NCBI GenBank assembly: GCA_965263345.1
Contig: CBDHHC010000024.1
Span: 124,001 to 188,000 of the forward strand
Reading direction: 5' to 3'
Source of the DNA: CBDHHC01 sp965263345
Lineage (GTDB): Bacteria > Pseudomonadota > Alphaproteobacteria > Rhizobiales > CBDHHC01
DNA length: 64,000 nt
The position numbers were made by a program, and so were the translations under genes. Positions 49,374-57,478 of this stretch are shown in pieces. Position 1 is the stretch's first letter. Each line of letters starts with the position of its first letter. The notes below the pieces were generated by a model, which saw only the letters and a list, made by a program, of their open reading frames with translations, did no database searches and was not told the origin of the DNA.

Positions 49374-50045
49374 TTGAGACTTCTTGTTGTTGAAGATGAT
49401 CCAGATTTGAACCGTCAGATTGTAACAGCTCTAACGGATGCTGGGTACGCAGTGGATACAGCTCATGATGGTGAAGATGGTCACTTTCTTGGAGACACAG
49501 AACCTTATGATGCTGTGGTTCTTGATCTTGGTTTACCAACAATGGATGGTCTCAGCATCCTAGAAGAGTGGCGACGCAATAATCGCGATATGCCCGTCTT
49601 GATTCTAACCGCAAGAGATCGCTGGAGTGATAAAGTCGCTGGCATGGACGCAGGAGCAGACGACTATGTTGCAAAACCCTTCCATATGGAAGAAGTGCTG
49701 GCACGCCTTAGAGCACTGCTAAGACGAGCAACAGGGCATGCCTCTAATGAATTAGAATGCGGACCTCTGCGCATTGATACACGCTCTGCACGCGTAACAG
49801 TTGATGGCTCTGCAATCAAATTGACATCGCATGAATATCGCTTGCTAGCATACATGATGCATCACAAAGGAAGAGTTGTCTCCCGTACTGAACTTGTTGA
49901 ACACCTTTACGATCAGGATTTTGATCGGGATTCAAATACAATTGAAGTCTTCATTGGTCGTTTGAGAAAAAAAGTATCTGGCGATTTAATTCGCACAATT
50001 CGTGGCCTTGGTTATTGCTTAGCTTCACCTGATGATGAGATTTAA
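49374..50045 (+). CDS. OmpR/PhoP-family response regulator
   Basis: This 223-residue protein has a receiver domain (1-115) with D8-D9 acidic pocket, phospho-acceptor D51 in V-V-L-D-L-G-L-P, T79 and K101. A winged-helix DNA-binding domain follows (about 125-220) with L-T-S-H-E-Y-R-L-L and V-F-I-G-R-L-R-K-K. It would activate envelope-stress or divalent-cation genes, as FeuP/PhoP do. The start is TTG at 49374 with GAAGGG 8 nt upstream; no ATG is available. Its stop overlaps the kinase gene by 14 nt. Confidence 0.92.
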   Translation: MRLLVVEDDPDLNRQIVTALTDAGYAVDTAHDGEDGHFLGDTEPYDAVVLDLGLPTMDGLSILEEWRRNNRDMPVLILTARDRWSDKVAGMDAGADDYVAKPFHMEEVLARLRALLRRATGHASNELECGPLRIDTRSARVTVDGSAIKLTSHEYRLLAYMMHHKGRVVSRTELVEHLYDQDFDRDSNTIEVFIGRLRKKVSGDLIRTIRGLGYCLASPDDEI

Positions 50046-51435
50046 TTCACTAGCCTTTCGTTTGGTGGCACTTGCTGCTATTTGGTCAATTTTTGTGTTG
50101 CCAATAACAGCTTTGGTTCTTCGATATGTATATGAAGAAAGTGTTAAACGAAATTTTAGAATAAATTTAGATTCCGATTTATCAGAACTTGCCAGTAATT
50201 TGGCATCTGCAACCACTGATAAAAATGGTAATCTGAAATTTAATAAATTGCCTCGTTCTGAATATAGTTTCCCTGTTTCGGGTTGGTATTGGCAAGTTAT
50301 CAAAAAAGCCTCTGGAAATGGATCTCTGAAAGCGTATCATTCAGATTCGTTGCTAGATGCTGACTGGCTTGATTTGCCTAGTAATAATGGGGTGCAGCCA
50401 GATAAAAAAGGTGTTTTTGTTGGAGTAATTATCGGACCAGATGGAGAAAGACTCTTTGCTGTTGAACGAGAACTGGAAGTTAATAATAGCAATGAAAATA
50501 GAATAGAAAAATATGCAGTAATGGTTACTAGGAACAGTTCTGTTATCGAAGCTAGTGTTAATGACTTTACCTGGAAATTAAGTTGGGCCTTATTTGTTTT
50601 GGGCATAGGACTCGTGATTGCTCCCTTTGTACAAGTTCACTTAGGTTTACGTCCCTTGAAAGCAATTAGTAGTGGACTTGCAGATATACGTTCTGGAAAA
50701 TCTGTCCATCTTGAAGGTGATTTACCTATTGAGATTCAACCTCTTCAAACTGAGCTTAATGCACTAATTGTTTCAAATCAGGAAATAGTTGAACGAGCAC
50801 GAATGCATGTTGGAAATCTAGCACATGCATTAAAAACCCCACTGAGCGTAATTTCTAACGAAGCAAACGCAAAAGAGGAAAATTTCTCTGAAAAAGTAAT
50901 TGAGCAATCCCAAATTATGAGGGATCAGATCTCACACTATCTGGACAGAGCCAGAATGGCAGCTCGTGTGAATGTTATTGGGACGATCACTGATCTTGAG
51001 CCTGCCTTATTACCATTGATACGGGTTATTGGAAAAATTTATGAAGAACGAAACATTACAATTACGAAAGAAATTGACGAATCATTAAAGTTTCGTGGCG
51101 AAAAACAGGATTTAGAGGAAATGGTTGGGAACCTGTTGGATAATGCCGGAAAATGGGCCGAATCAAAAGTAAAAATTTCAGCTCAACTGATGCAAACCTC
51201 AGAAACTGAGATCGATAAAATGGAAATTATCATTGAAGATGATGGGCCAGGCTTATCTAAACAACAAATGCAACAAGCAATGAAGCGCGGACGGCGTCTT
51301 GATGAGAGTAAGCCAGGATCAGGTTTAGGGCTATCTATTGTCTTGGAACTGGCACATTTATATAAAGGCGAATTTATGCTTGAAGAGTCGCAAATAGGTG
51401 GTGTGAAGGCTAAACTAATACTGCCATGTGCCTAA
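50032..51435 (+). CDS. Sensor histidine kinase (PhoQ/FeuQ type)
   Basis: This 467-residue kinase has two membrane segments (about 8-30 and 182-204) around a periplasmic sensor of ~150 residues, and a HAMP-like linker. H265 lies in N-L-A-H-A-L-K-T-P-L, the variant H-box of the PhoQ/FeuQ group with no E after the His. The N box is G-N-L-L-D-N-A-G-K-W-A, G1 D-D-G-P-G-L and G2 G-S-G-L-G-L-S-I. It would phosphorylate the regulator it overlaps. The sensory domain has acidic clusters (N-S-N-E-N-R) that could bind cations. ATG at 50032 or 50035. Confidence 0.92.
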   Translation: MMRFNSLAFRLVALAAIWSIFVLPITALVLRYVYEESVKRNFRINLDSDLSELASNLASATTDKNGNLKFNKLPRSEYSFPVSGWYWQVIKKASGNGSLKAYHSDSLLDADWLDLPSNNGVQPDKKGVFVGVIIGPDGERLFAVERELEVNNSNENRIEKYAVMVTRNSSVIEASVNDFTWKLSWALFVLGIGLVIAPFVQVHLGLRPLKAISSGLADIRSGKSVHLEGDLPIEIQPLQTELNALIVSNQEIVERARMHVGNLAHALKTPLSVISNEANAKEENFSEKVIEQSQIMRDQISHYLDRARMAARVNVIGTITDLEPALLPLIRVIGKIYEERNITITKEIDESLKFRGEKQDLEEMVGNLLDNAGKWAESKVKISAQLMQTSETEIDKMEIIIEDDGPGLSKQQMQQAMKRGRRLDESKPGSGLGLSIVLELAHLYKGEFMLEESQIGGVKAKLILPCA

Positions 51436-51683
51436 AGTTTCATATAATTTTTTGAATTTTTGCTATAAAATTGTCTATTTCAACCATTTTATATAGAATT
51501 GGATTTAAACTATGTATGAACGTCCAATGGGCCCTATTTCTGCCTAAATCCCATGACTTTTGTAAATAAATTAAATATAATGTAGAACAAATATTTATTG
51601 TGCATTCAGTTGTATCTATTATAAAGTTCTGAAAAAAGATGAACTCATTGGGAGAGGTTCTGTTGAGCAGGTCAGTAAACATC

Positions 51684-52250
51684 ATGAAACAGACTTTAAT
51701 AATACTCATTTCACTTTTAAGCCTTGGATTAGCTTCATGTAGCCAAAATGTTTTCAGTAACAAGGGCGATCAAGGTTTTTTAGGATCTTTAATTGGGAAT
51801 GACAACGAAAGTAAAACCGCTTCTGAAACATCAAAAAAACCTAAAAAAATAACACAAAATACATATACGGGCTCGACATCTAGAGCTACAGCAGCAAAAA
51901 AACCTGTGAAGGTCGCGGCACGTCAACCAAGAAAAGTTTCAAAAGGTCCAAAAGTTGTGCTGGGCGGAATTACGGACAATGCAATAGGGAAAAGTCTTGG
52001 GTCTGACGACTTAAAAGCTGCATCTGCTGCTGAATTTCAAGCTTTAGAGCATGGAAAAACCGGTGTAGCCTCTCCTTGGAGAAATCCAACGAATGGCCGT
52101 TATGGCAATGTGGTAGCAAGCAGACCATTTAAGCAACGCAATATTTATTGTCGTCAGTTTACACATACAATCTATGTTGATGGTACACCAAAAATCATGC
52201 GTGGAATTGCATGTCGCAATAAAGATGGCAGCTGGCAAAATCTTGGTTAA
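51684..52250 (+). CDS. Lipoprotein with 17-kDa surface antigen-type C-terminus
   Basis: From M-K-Q-T-L-I (51684) this is a 188-residue lipoprotein with lipobox L-A-S-C (about 14-17). A basic Ser/Lys/Thr-rich linker (about 35-85) precedes a C-terminal domain with E-F-Q-A-L-E-H-G-K-T-G-V-A-S-P-W-R-N-P and R-G-I-A-C-R-N-K-D-G-S-W, as in RT0821/Lpp0805 17-kDa surface antigen-type proteins. The glycine-zipper is weak. Surface lipoprotein of unknown role. It follows the kinase by 250 nt, so a link to the two-component system is possible. Confidence 0.82.
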   Translation: MKQTLIILISLLSLGLASCSQNVFSNKGDQGFLGSLIGNDNESKTASETSKKPKKITQNTYTGSTSRATAAKKPVKVAARQPRKVSKGPKVVLGGITDNAIGKSLGSDDLKAASAAEFQALEHGKTGVASPWRNPTNGRYGNVVASRPFKQRNIYCRQFTHTIYVDGTPKIMRGIACRNKDGSWQNLG

Positions 52251-52513
52251 ACAATAACCTTCGAATAACTATTTTTTGCTACTGATCTCCCAGACAATGT
52301 CAACTTAGTTAGATTTGTCTAAATTATGATCAATAATAAGCCATAATTGATCAAATAACTGACAAATATATTCTTTTTTATAAACAAATTAATCAAAAAA
52401 TACTCTTATGTTGCGATTTATTATTATCGTATTTATAACATGATCAGCTTTTAATAATATGTTTGCATAAATTAGAAATCACGATAGTTAATCAATAAAG
52501 AGATCGGTTTAAT
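52251..52513. other. AT-rich intergenic region upstream of the ccm operon
   Basis: No gene is visible. The region is strongly AT-rich and should hold the ccmI promoter; no box stands out clearly. Confidence 0.4.
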
Positions 52514-53680
52514 ATGCTGCTTTGGTTTTTATTTGCTCTCTTAACAGTAACCTCCTTTGTTTTTGTCTTAAGGCCACTTACAAAACAGAAGGGGCTTCAA
52601 ACAAAGAGATCAGACTTTGATGTTGCCGTCTACAAAGATCAATTAAATGAGGTTGATCTTGATTACGAGCGCGGATTAATCAGCGAGCAAGAAGCAAAAA
52701 CAGCGAAAACAGAGATTTCTAGACGTTTATTACAGTCCTCAGAACAACCCACTGAAGGTCAACCCGAAAATCCAGAACGAACATCAAATACAAATATTTT
52801 AGCTCTTGTCATAAGTTTTGTATGCATTCCAATTATGAGTCTTGGAATTTATCTCCTTCTTGGATCACCCAATGTTCCAGATCATCCTCTCAGCGCTCGG
52901 ATTAATAATCCAGTAGATCAACAGAGCATAAGAACCTTGGTTGCAAGGGTTGAGAGACGTTTGCAGGTTAATCCGAGTGATGGAAAAGGTTGGGATGTTC
53001 TAGCACCAGTATATCTAAAGCTACAGCGTTTTGAAGATGCTGCTAACGCTTACAGACGTGCAGCTCAATTGCTTGGCACCAACGCAGAACGTCTAACAGG
53101 GTACGGTGAAGCTATTGTAAGAGCAAATAACGAAGTTGTTACAGAAGATGCAAAACAAGCCTTTAAACAAGCTCTGTCATTAAATGATAGTCTTGTACTG
53201 CCAAGAGTCAGATTAATTTTTGCTCTCGAACAAGAGGGTAAAAAAGAAGAAGCTCTTAAATCATGGCAGGAAGTCGATAAATTAGCAGCAGGTAATCCAG
53301 CTCTTAGGCAATTAGCAAATCAAAGGATAGCTATTCTTAAAGGCCAATCAAATGATACCAAGCCTATTCAAGGAAAACCGAAACAGCAAACAGCAGAATT
53401 AAAAGGTCCAAGTGCCGAAGACATTAAAGCTGCAAATCAAATGAGTGCCGGTGATAGATCTGAAATGATTAAGAACATGGTTTCAGGTTTAGCGGAAAGA
53501 CTGCGCGAAAATGGTGGCAGTTTGCAAGAATGGATTCGATTAATACGCGCCTACAATGTCTTGGGTAAAAAAGATATGGCAAAGAAGGCATTGGGAGATG
53601 CTCAGAAAAATTTAAAAGAAGACGTAAAAGCCTTATCCCAACTTCAACAGTTTGCGAAAGAACTTGGACTGGTATCATAA
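52514..53680 (+). CDS. ccmI: Cytochrome c biogenesis protein CcmI
   Basis: This 388-residue protein has an N-terminal membrane segment (about 2-22), then V-Y-K-D-Q-L-N-E-V-D-L-D-Y-E-R-G-L-I (the CcmI family signature) and a second segment near 95-117. TPRs follow (about 150-260) with W-D-V-L-A-P-V-Y-L-K-L-Q-R-F. CcmI presents apocytochrome c to CcmF/H for haem attachment. It lies first in the operon, 38 nt before ccmE. Confidence 0.93.
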   Translation: MLLWFLFALLTVTSFVFVLRPLTKQKGLQTKRSDFDVAVYKDQLNEVDLDYERGLISEQEAKTAKTEISRRLLQSSEQPTEGQPENPERTSNTNILALVISFVCIPIMSLGIYLLLGSPNVPDHPLSARINNPVDQQSIRTLVARVERRLQVNPSDGKGWDVLAPVYLKLQRFEDAANAYRRAAQLLGTNAERLTGYGEAIVRANNEVVTEDAKQAFKQALSLNDSLVLPRVRLIFALEQEGKKEEALKSWQEVDKLAAGNPALRQLANQRIAILKGQSNDTKPIQGKPKQQTAELKGPSAEDIKAANQMSAGDRSEMIKNMVSGLAERLRENGGSLQEWIRLIRAYNVLGKKDMAKKALGDAQKNLKEDVKALSQLQQFAKELGLVS

Positions 53681-53718
53681 ACCGTATTTGTTATTAACAG
53701 ATTGAAGGTCATAATCAT

Positions 53719-54177
53719 ATGGCAATGACAAGAAAAAAACGCAGATCACTCTTAATAGGAATATGTATTTGTGTGCTAACATTTGCAGTTGGTCTAATTT
53801 TTTATGGCCTCCAAGATACAGTTGCATTCTTTTACAGCCCGACACAAATCGTTGAAAAGCAGATAAAACCAGGTCAGAGAATTCGACTGGGTGGGCTCGT
53901 AAAAGAAGGAAGCGTGCAAAGAAACCTAGGTACAAAAGTGAAATTTTCTGTAACCGATACGAACAAGACAATCAAAGTAAGCTTTGAAGGTATTCTACCT
54001 GATCTGTTTCGCGAAGGGCAGGGAGTTGTAACAGAAGGCCAGATGTTAAATGATGGCAGTTTTAAAGCTGATACAGTTCTCGCAAAACATGATGAAAACT
54101 ACATGCCAAGAGAAGTTGCCGAATCTTTAAAAGAACAAGGTGTTTGGAAAGGCACTTTGCCAGCGAAGAAACAATAA
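53719..54177 (+). CDS. ccmE: Haem chaperone CcmE
   Basis: This 152-residue protein has one membrane segment (about 8-29), the OB-fold with R-L-G-G-L-V-K-E-G-S-V near 56-66 and V-T-D-T, and the haem-binding H124 in L-A-K-H-D-E-N-Y-M-P. The Y128 in E-N-Y is the second ligand. It carries haem across the periplasm from CcmABCD to CcmF. Normal length. ccmABCD is not in this window. Confidence 0.95.
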   Translation: MAMTRKKRRSLLIGICICVLTFAVGLIFYGLQDTVAFFYSPTQIVEKQIKPGQRIRLGGLVKEGSVQRNLGTKVKFSVTDTNKTIKVSFEGILPDLFREGQGVVTEGQMLNDGSFKADTVLAKHDENYMPREVAESLKEQGVWKGTLPAKKQ

Positions 54178-54262
54178 TTCTATAGAACGAGTTCAGACAA
54201 TTAGTCTGACATTATTTATGATAACTGATAACTCGGTTAATGTGTGATAAAGGGTTTATAAA

Positions 54263-56248
54263 GTGATATCAGAACTTGGACATTTTGCAGTTATCTTAGC
54301 ACTCGGCGTCGCATGCGTTCAGATGATCCTGCCGGCTTGGGGTGTTTATAAAAAAGATGAACAATTGATGCACGTTGCACAACCAGCTGCTCAATTACAA
54401 TTCATACTCCTGCTTTTCTCTTTTTTGGCTCTTGTATATGCCTTCGTAACATCTGATTTTTCTGTAACAGCAGTTCAACAATATTCCCATTCAGAAAAAC
54501 CACTGCTTTACAAGATTTCTGGAACATGGGGAAATCATGAAGGTTCAATGCTTTTATGGGTTTTAATACTCGCTTTGTTTGGAGCTCTTGTGGCAACCTT
54601 CGGTGGTAATTTGCCAAGACAATTAAAAGCAAATGTTTTAGCCGTACAGGCATCAATTGGTGTCGCATTTTTATTATTTATCGTTTTTACTTCAAACCCG
54701 TTTACGAGGCTTCTACCGCCACCAGGTGATGGCCAAGGACTAAACCCAATTCTACAGGACCCGGCTTTGGCATTTCACCCGCCATTCCTTTATGTAGGTT
54801 ACGTTGGTTTCTCAATGGCATTTTCTTTTGCGGTTGCTGCATTAATTGATGGAAAAATTGATGCAGCTTGGGCGCGCTGGGTGAGGCCATGGACATTAGT
54901 TGCGTGGATGTTCTTAACCGTAGGAATCGCAATGGGGTCCTGGTGGGCCTATTATGAACTTGGCTGGGGCGGCTGGTGGTTCTGGGATCCTGTTGAAAAT
55001 GCCTCCTTTATGCCCTGGCTTTCAGGAACGGCTTTACTGCATTCAGCACTCGTTATGGAGAAAAGAGATTCGCTGAAAATATGGACAATACTCCTTGCAA
55101 TCCTCACATTCTCGTTAAGTCTCATGGGAGCCTTTTTGGTGCGTTCAGGTATTCTAACATCTGTTCATGCATTTGCGGTAGATCCAGACAGGGGCGTTGT
55201 TATTCTATTCATAATGATGTTCTTCATTGGAGGATCTTTGAGCTTATTCTCATGGCGTGCTTCTAAGCTAGTAAATGGCGGTTTGTTTGCTCCAATCAGT
55301 CGTGAAGGGAGCTTGATCTTAAACAATATCTTACTCGTTGTGGCTTGCGGCGCTGTATTATTTGGAACTTTATATCCTCTTGCCCTTGAGAGCATTACGG
55401 GTCAAAAAATATCTGTAGGAGCTCCATTCTTCGACCTGATATTTGGAATATTGATGATACCATTACTTATTGCTCTACCTTTCGGTCCGTTCCTGGCTTG
55501 GAAGAGGGGCGATATAAAAGGAGCAAGCCAAAGGCTTTATGTGGCTATGGGAGTAGCATTGTTGTTTACACTGTTATCTGCAGCCTTGTATTCACGTGGA
55601 CCGGTTATGGCCCCAATAGGAATTGGTATAGGTGTTTGGTTGATAATGGGAGCGTTAAGTGAAATTGCCTTCCGTGCTAAATTAGGAAAAGCACCGTTAG
55701 ACGAAGTGGTTCGGCGTCTCAAGAACCTACCTCGCTCTTCCTATGGAACAGCTGTTGCTCACGCTGGTGTTGGTATATGCGTTCTGGGAATTGTAGGCAC
55801 AAGTGCTTGGAAAGTTGAAAAAGTTGTAGCTATGAAACCAGGAGATACAACAAACATCGCAGGGTATGAAATTCAGTTTAGAGGCGTAGCACCAAGAACC
55901 GGAGAAAATTACCTGGAACAGACAGGCCAATTTATTGTACGTCAAGGCGGTGCTGAAATAATAAAACTAGAACCTTCTAAACGCCGATACAGTAACCCTC
56001 AGCAAACGACAACAGAGGCTGGAATTTATGCAAGTATTGCGGGAGACCTGTATACAGTTCTAGGAGATCCCTTAAAAGATGGAGCCTATTCAGTGAGAAT
56101 ATATTTTAATCCACTTGTGCGTTTAATCTGGATTGGCTCATTGATTATGTTCTTTGGTGGATTGTTATCTCTGTCTGATCGCAGATTGCGTGTCGGCGCT
56201 CCTAAAAAAGCAGGCCCTGCTGTTGCAATGCCTGCCGCTGCTGAGTGA
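54263..56248 (+). CDS. ccmF: Haem lyase subunit CcmF
   Basis: This 661-residue multi-helix protein starts with GTG at 54263. The WWD haem-handling domain is G-S-W-W-A-Y-Y-E-L-G-W-G-G-W-W-F-W-D-P-V-E-N near 225-248, and conserved His (e.g. in W-G-N-H-E-G and A-V-A-H-A-G-V-G) would bind haem. About 14-15 membrane segments. It attaches haem to apocytochrome c with CcmH and CcmI. No ccmG or ccmH follows it, as is common in other species; ccmH lies ~6 kb away. Confidence 0.95.
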   Translation: MISELGHFAVILALGVACVQMILPAWGVYKKDEQLMHVAQPAAQLQFILLLFSFLALVYAFVTSDFSVTAVQQYSHSEKPLLYKISGTWGNHEGSMLLWVLILALFGALVATFGGNLPRQLKANVLAVQASIGVAFLLFIVFTSNPFTRLLPPPGDGQGLNPILQDPALAFHPPFLYVGYVGFSMAFSFAVAALIDGKIDAAWARWVRPWTLVAWMFLTVGIAMGSWWAYYELGWGGWWFWDPVENASFMPWLSGTALLHSALVMEKRDSLKIWTILLAILTFSLSLMGAFLVRSGILTSVHAFAVDPDRGVVILFIMMFFIGGSLSLFSWRASKLVNGGLFAPISREGSLILNNILLVVACGAVLFGTLYPLALESITGQKISVGAPFFDLIFGILMIPLLIALPFGPFLAWKRGDIKGASQRLYVAMGVALLFTLLSAALYSRGPVMAPIGIGIGVWLIMGALSEIAFRAKLGKAPLDEVVRRLKNLPRSSYGTAVAHAGVGICVLGIVGTSAWKVEKVVAMKPGDTTNIAGYEIQFRGVAPRTGENYLEQTGQFIVRQGGAEIIKLEPSKRRYSNPQQTTTEAGIYASIAGDLYTVLGDPLKDGAYSVRIYFNPLVRLIWIGSLIMFFGGLLSLSDRRLRVGAPKKAGPAVAMPAAAE

Positions 56249-56288
56249 TAAAGACGTAAATATTAGGGGCGGTTTAGACAATTTTTGT

Positions 56289-57224
56289 TTAAGCCGCCAC
56301 TGGCATTTTTGCAGTAACGAGAAATTCAAATCCAGCAAAATGCTCATTTTTCCAAACGCATCGCGCGATCTTTTGTGAACCATCTTTATAGTGAATAATG
56401 ATATTTTCACCAACAATAAGGTTATCGACACTAATGATCCTAACCCCTGTATCACTTTTATCTACAAGTGACGTTGGATAGTTACGAGCATTAATCTCTA
56501 CAGTAATTTCTTCATCACAATAGGTGCGAACAGCTTTACGTCTGTTTTCAATATCTGAGTGTAGGCCATTTAGTAAAGTATCAACAATATCCGAAAGTTT
56601 ATTCGTTAAATTGTCTAAATGCTCTGCTGCTGAATCGATATGTTTTATACTCCTCATGGAGCTTGAAGTATTAGTTGAATCTGAACCTGAATTTTTTTCT
56701 ATTTCTTGATTAAGACGCTTAAGGCTATCGGAAGTTTGACGAAAGCTATCTACTTTTCGATTAGAGATATCGATTAAATTTTGCATCTCTCTTTTAAAGC
56801 TGCCAAGCAATGTCTCCACAAAATTCTGACGTTCTTTTTCTTTATGTCTTTCAGAAATTGCTGTTTCTTCTAGTTTCTTTTCGTTAATAGAATTATTTCT
56901 TAAAGCATGAATACTTTTTGCGATTTGGCCAACTTCATCATCTCTTTCAATATCGTTCAATTCCGTATCTAAGTGACCATTAGAAATTGAATTGATAGAA
57001 TTTGTAATTTTATGGATTGGTTTTGCAATAGTTTCAGACAGGAAATTCCAGGCAATAATAAGCAAGGAAATATTGATCAAACCAGCGATAATCATAGAGT
57101 TATTAATGTTGAAATTTTCAGAACCTTCTACACTAACTCCAATAAGCCCGATGATAGTCCAAAAAGTGACAAAACATCCCAATAGAACTATAAACACAGT
57201 ATTAATTTTAGATTGCATATTCAT
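56289..57224 (-). CDS. HAMP-PilZ protein, chemoreceptor paralogue without MCP domain
   Basis: From Met at 57224 (GGAG 8 nt upstream) this is a 311-residue protein. Two membrane segments (about 6-28 and 42-62) are joined by a very short loop, so no sensor domain. A HAMP region (about 62-115) with F-L-S-E-T-I-A-K-P-I-H-K, then E-R-H-K-E-K-E-R-Q-N-F-V-E-T-L-L-G-S-F-K-R-E as in the full receptor at 57.5-59.9 kb, then a coiled coil. It ends in a PilZ domain (about 225-311) with E-N-R-R-K-A-V-R and D-K-S-D-T-G-V-R. The methyl-accepting tip is missing. Likely a c-di-GMP-binding membrane adaptor. Confidence 0.82.
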   Translation of the reverse strand: MNMQSKINTVFIVLLGCFVTFWTIIGLIGVSVEGSENFNINNSMIIAGLINISLLIIAWNFLSETIAKPIHKITNSINSISNGHLDTELNDIERDDEVGQIAKSIHALRNNSINEKKLEETAISERHKEKERQNFVETLLGSFKREMQNLIDISNRKVDSFRQTSDSLKRLNQEIEKNSGSDSTNTSSSMRSIKHIDSAAEHLDNLTNKLSDIVDTLLNGLHSDIENRRKAVRTYCDEEITVEINARNYPTSLVDKSDTGVRIISVDNLIVGENIIIHYKDGSQKIARCVWKNEHFAGFEFLVTAKMPVAA

Positions 57225-57478
57225 TACGAGAACTCCACATTTACCCACTCGTACATTTTATAAATGAGAAGCATTAAAAAAATACTATAACAATGTTTGT
57301 TTTTCTGGAATGGTTTGCACAAAATATGAGCATTTATAATATAATAATAAACAACTAATTTTATGCCTCATGTTGATTGTAGGTTAACCTTCATGAAGCA
57401 TAAAATTAAAAATAATGGCTGTCTTGTTAGAAGCGATTATGATAGCAATATACTAAAAAGACAGAGAGATAGTGAGAC

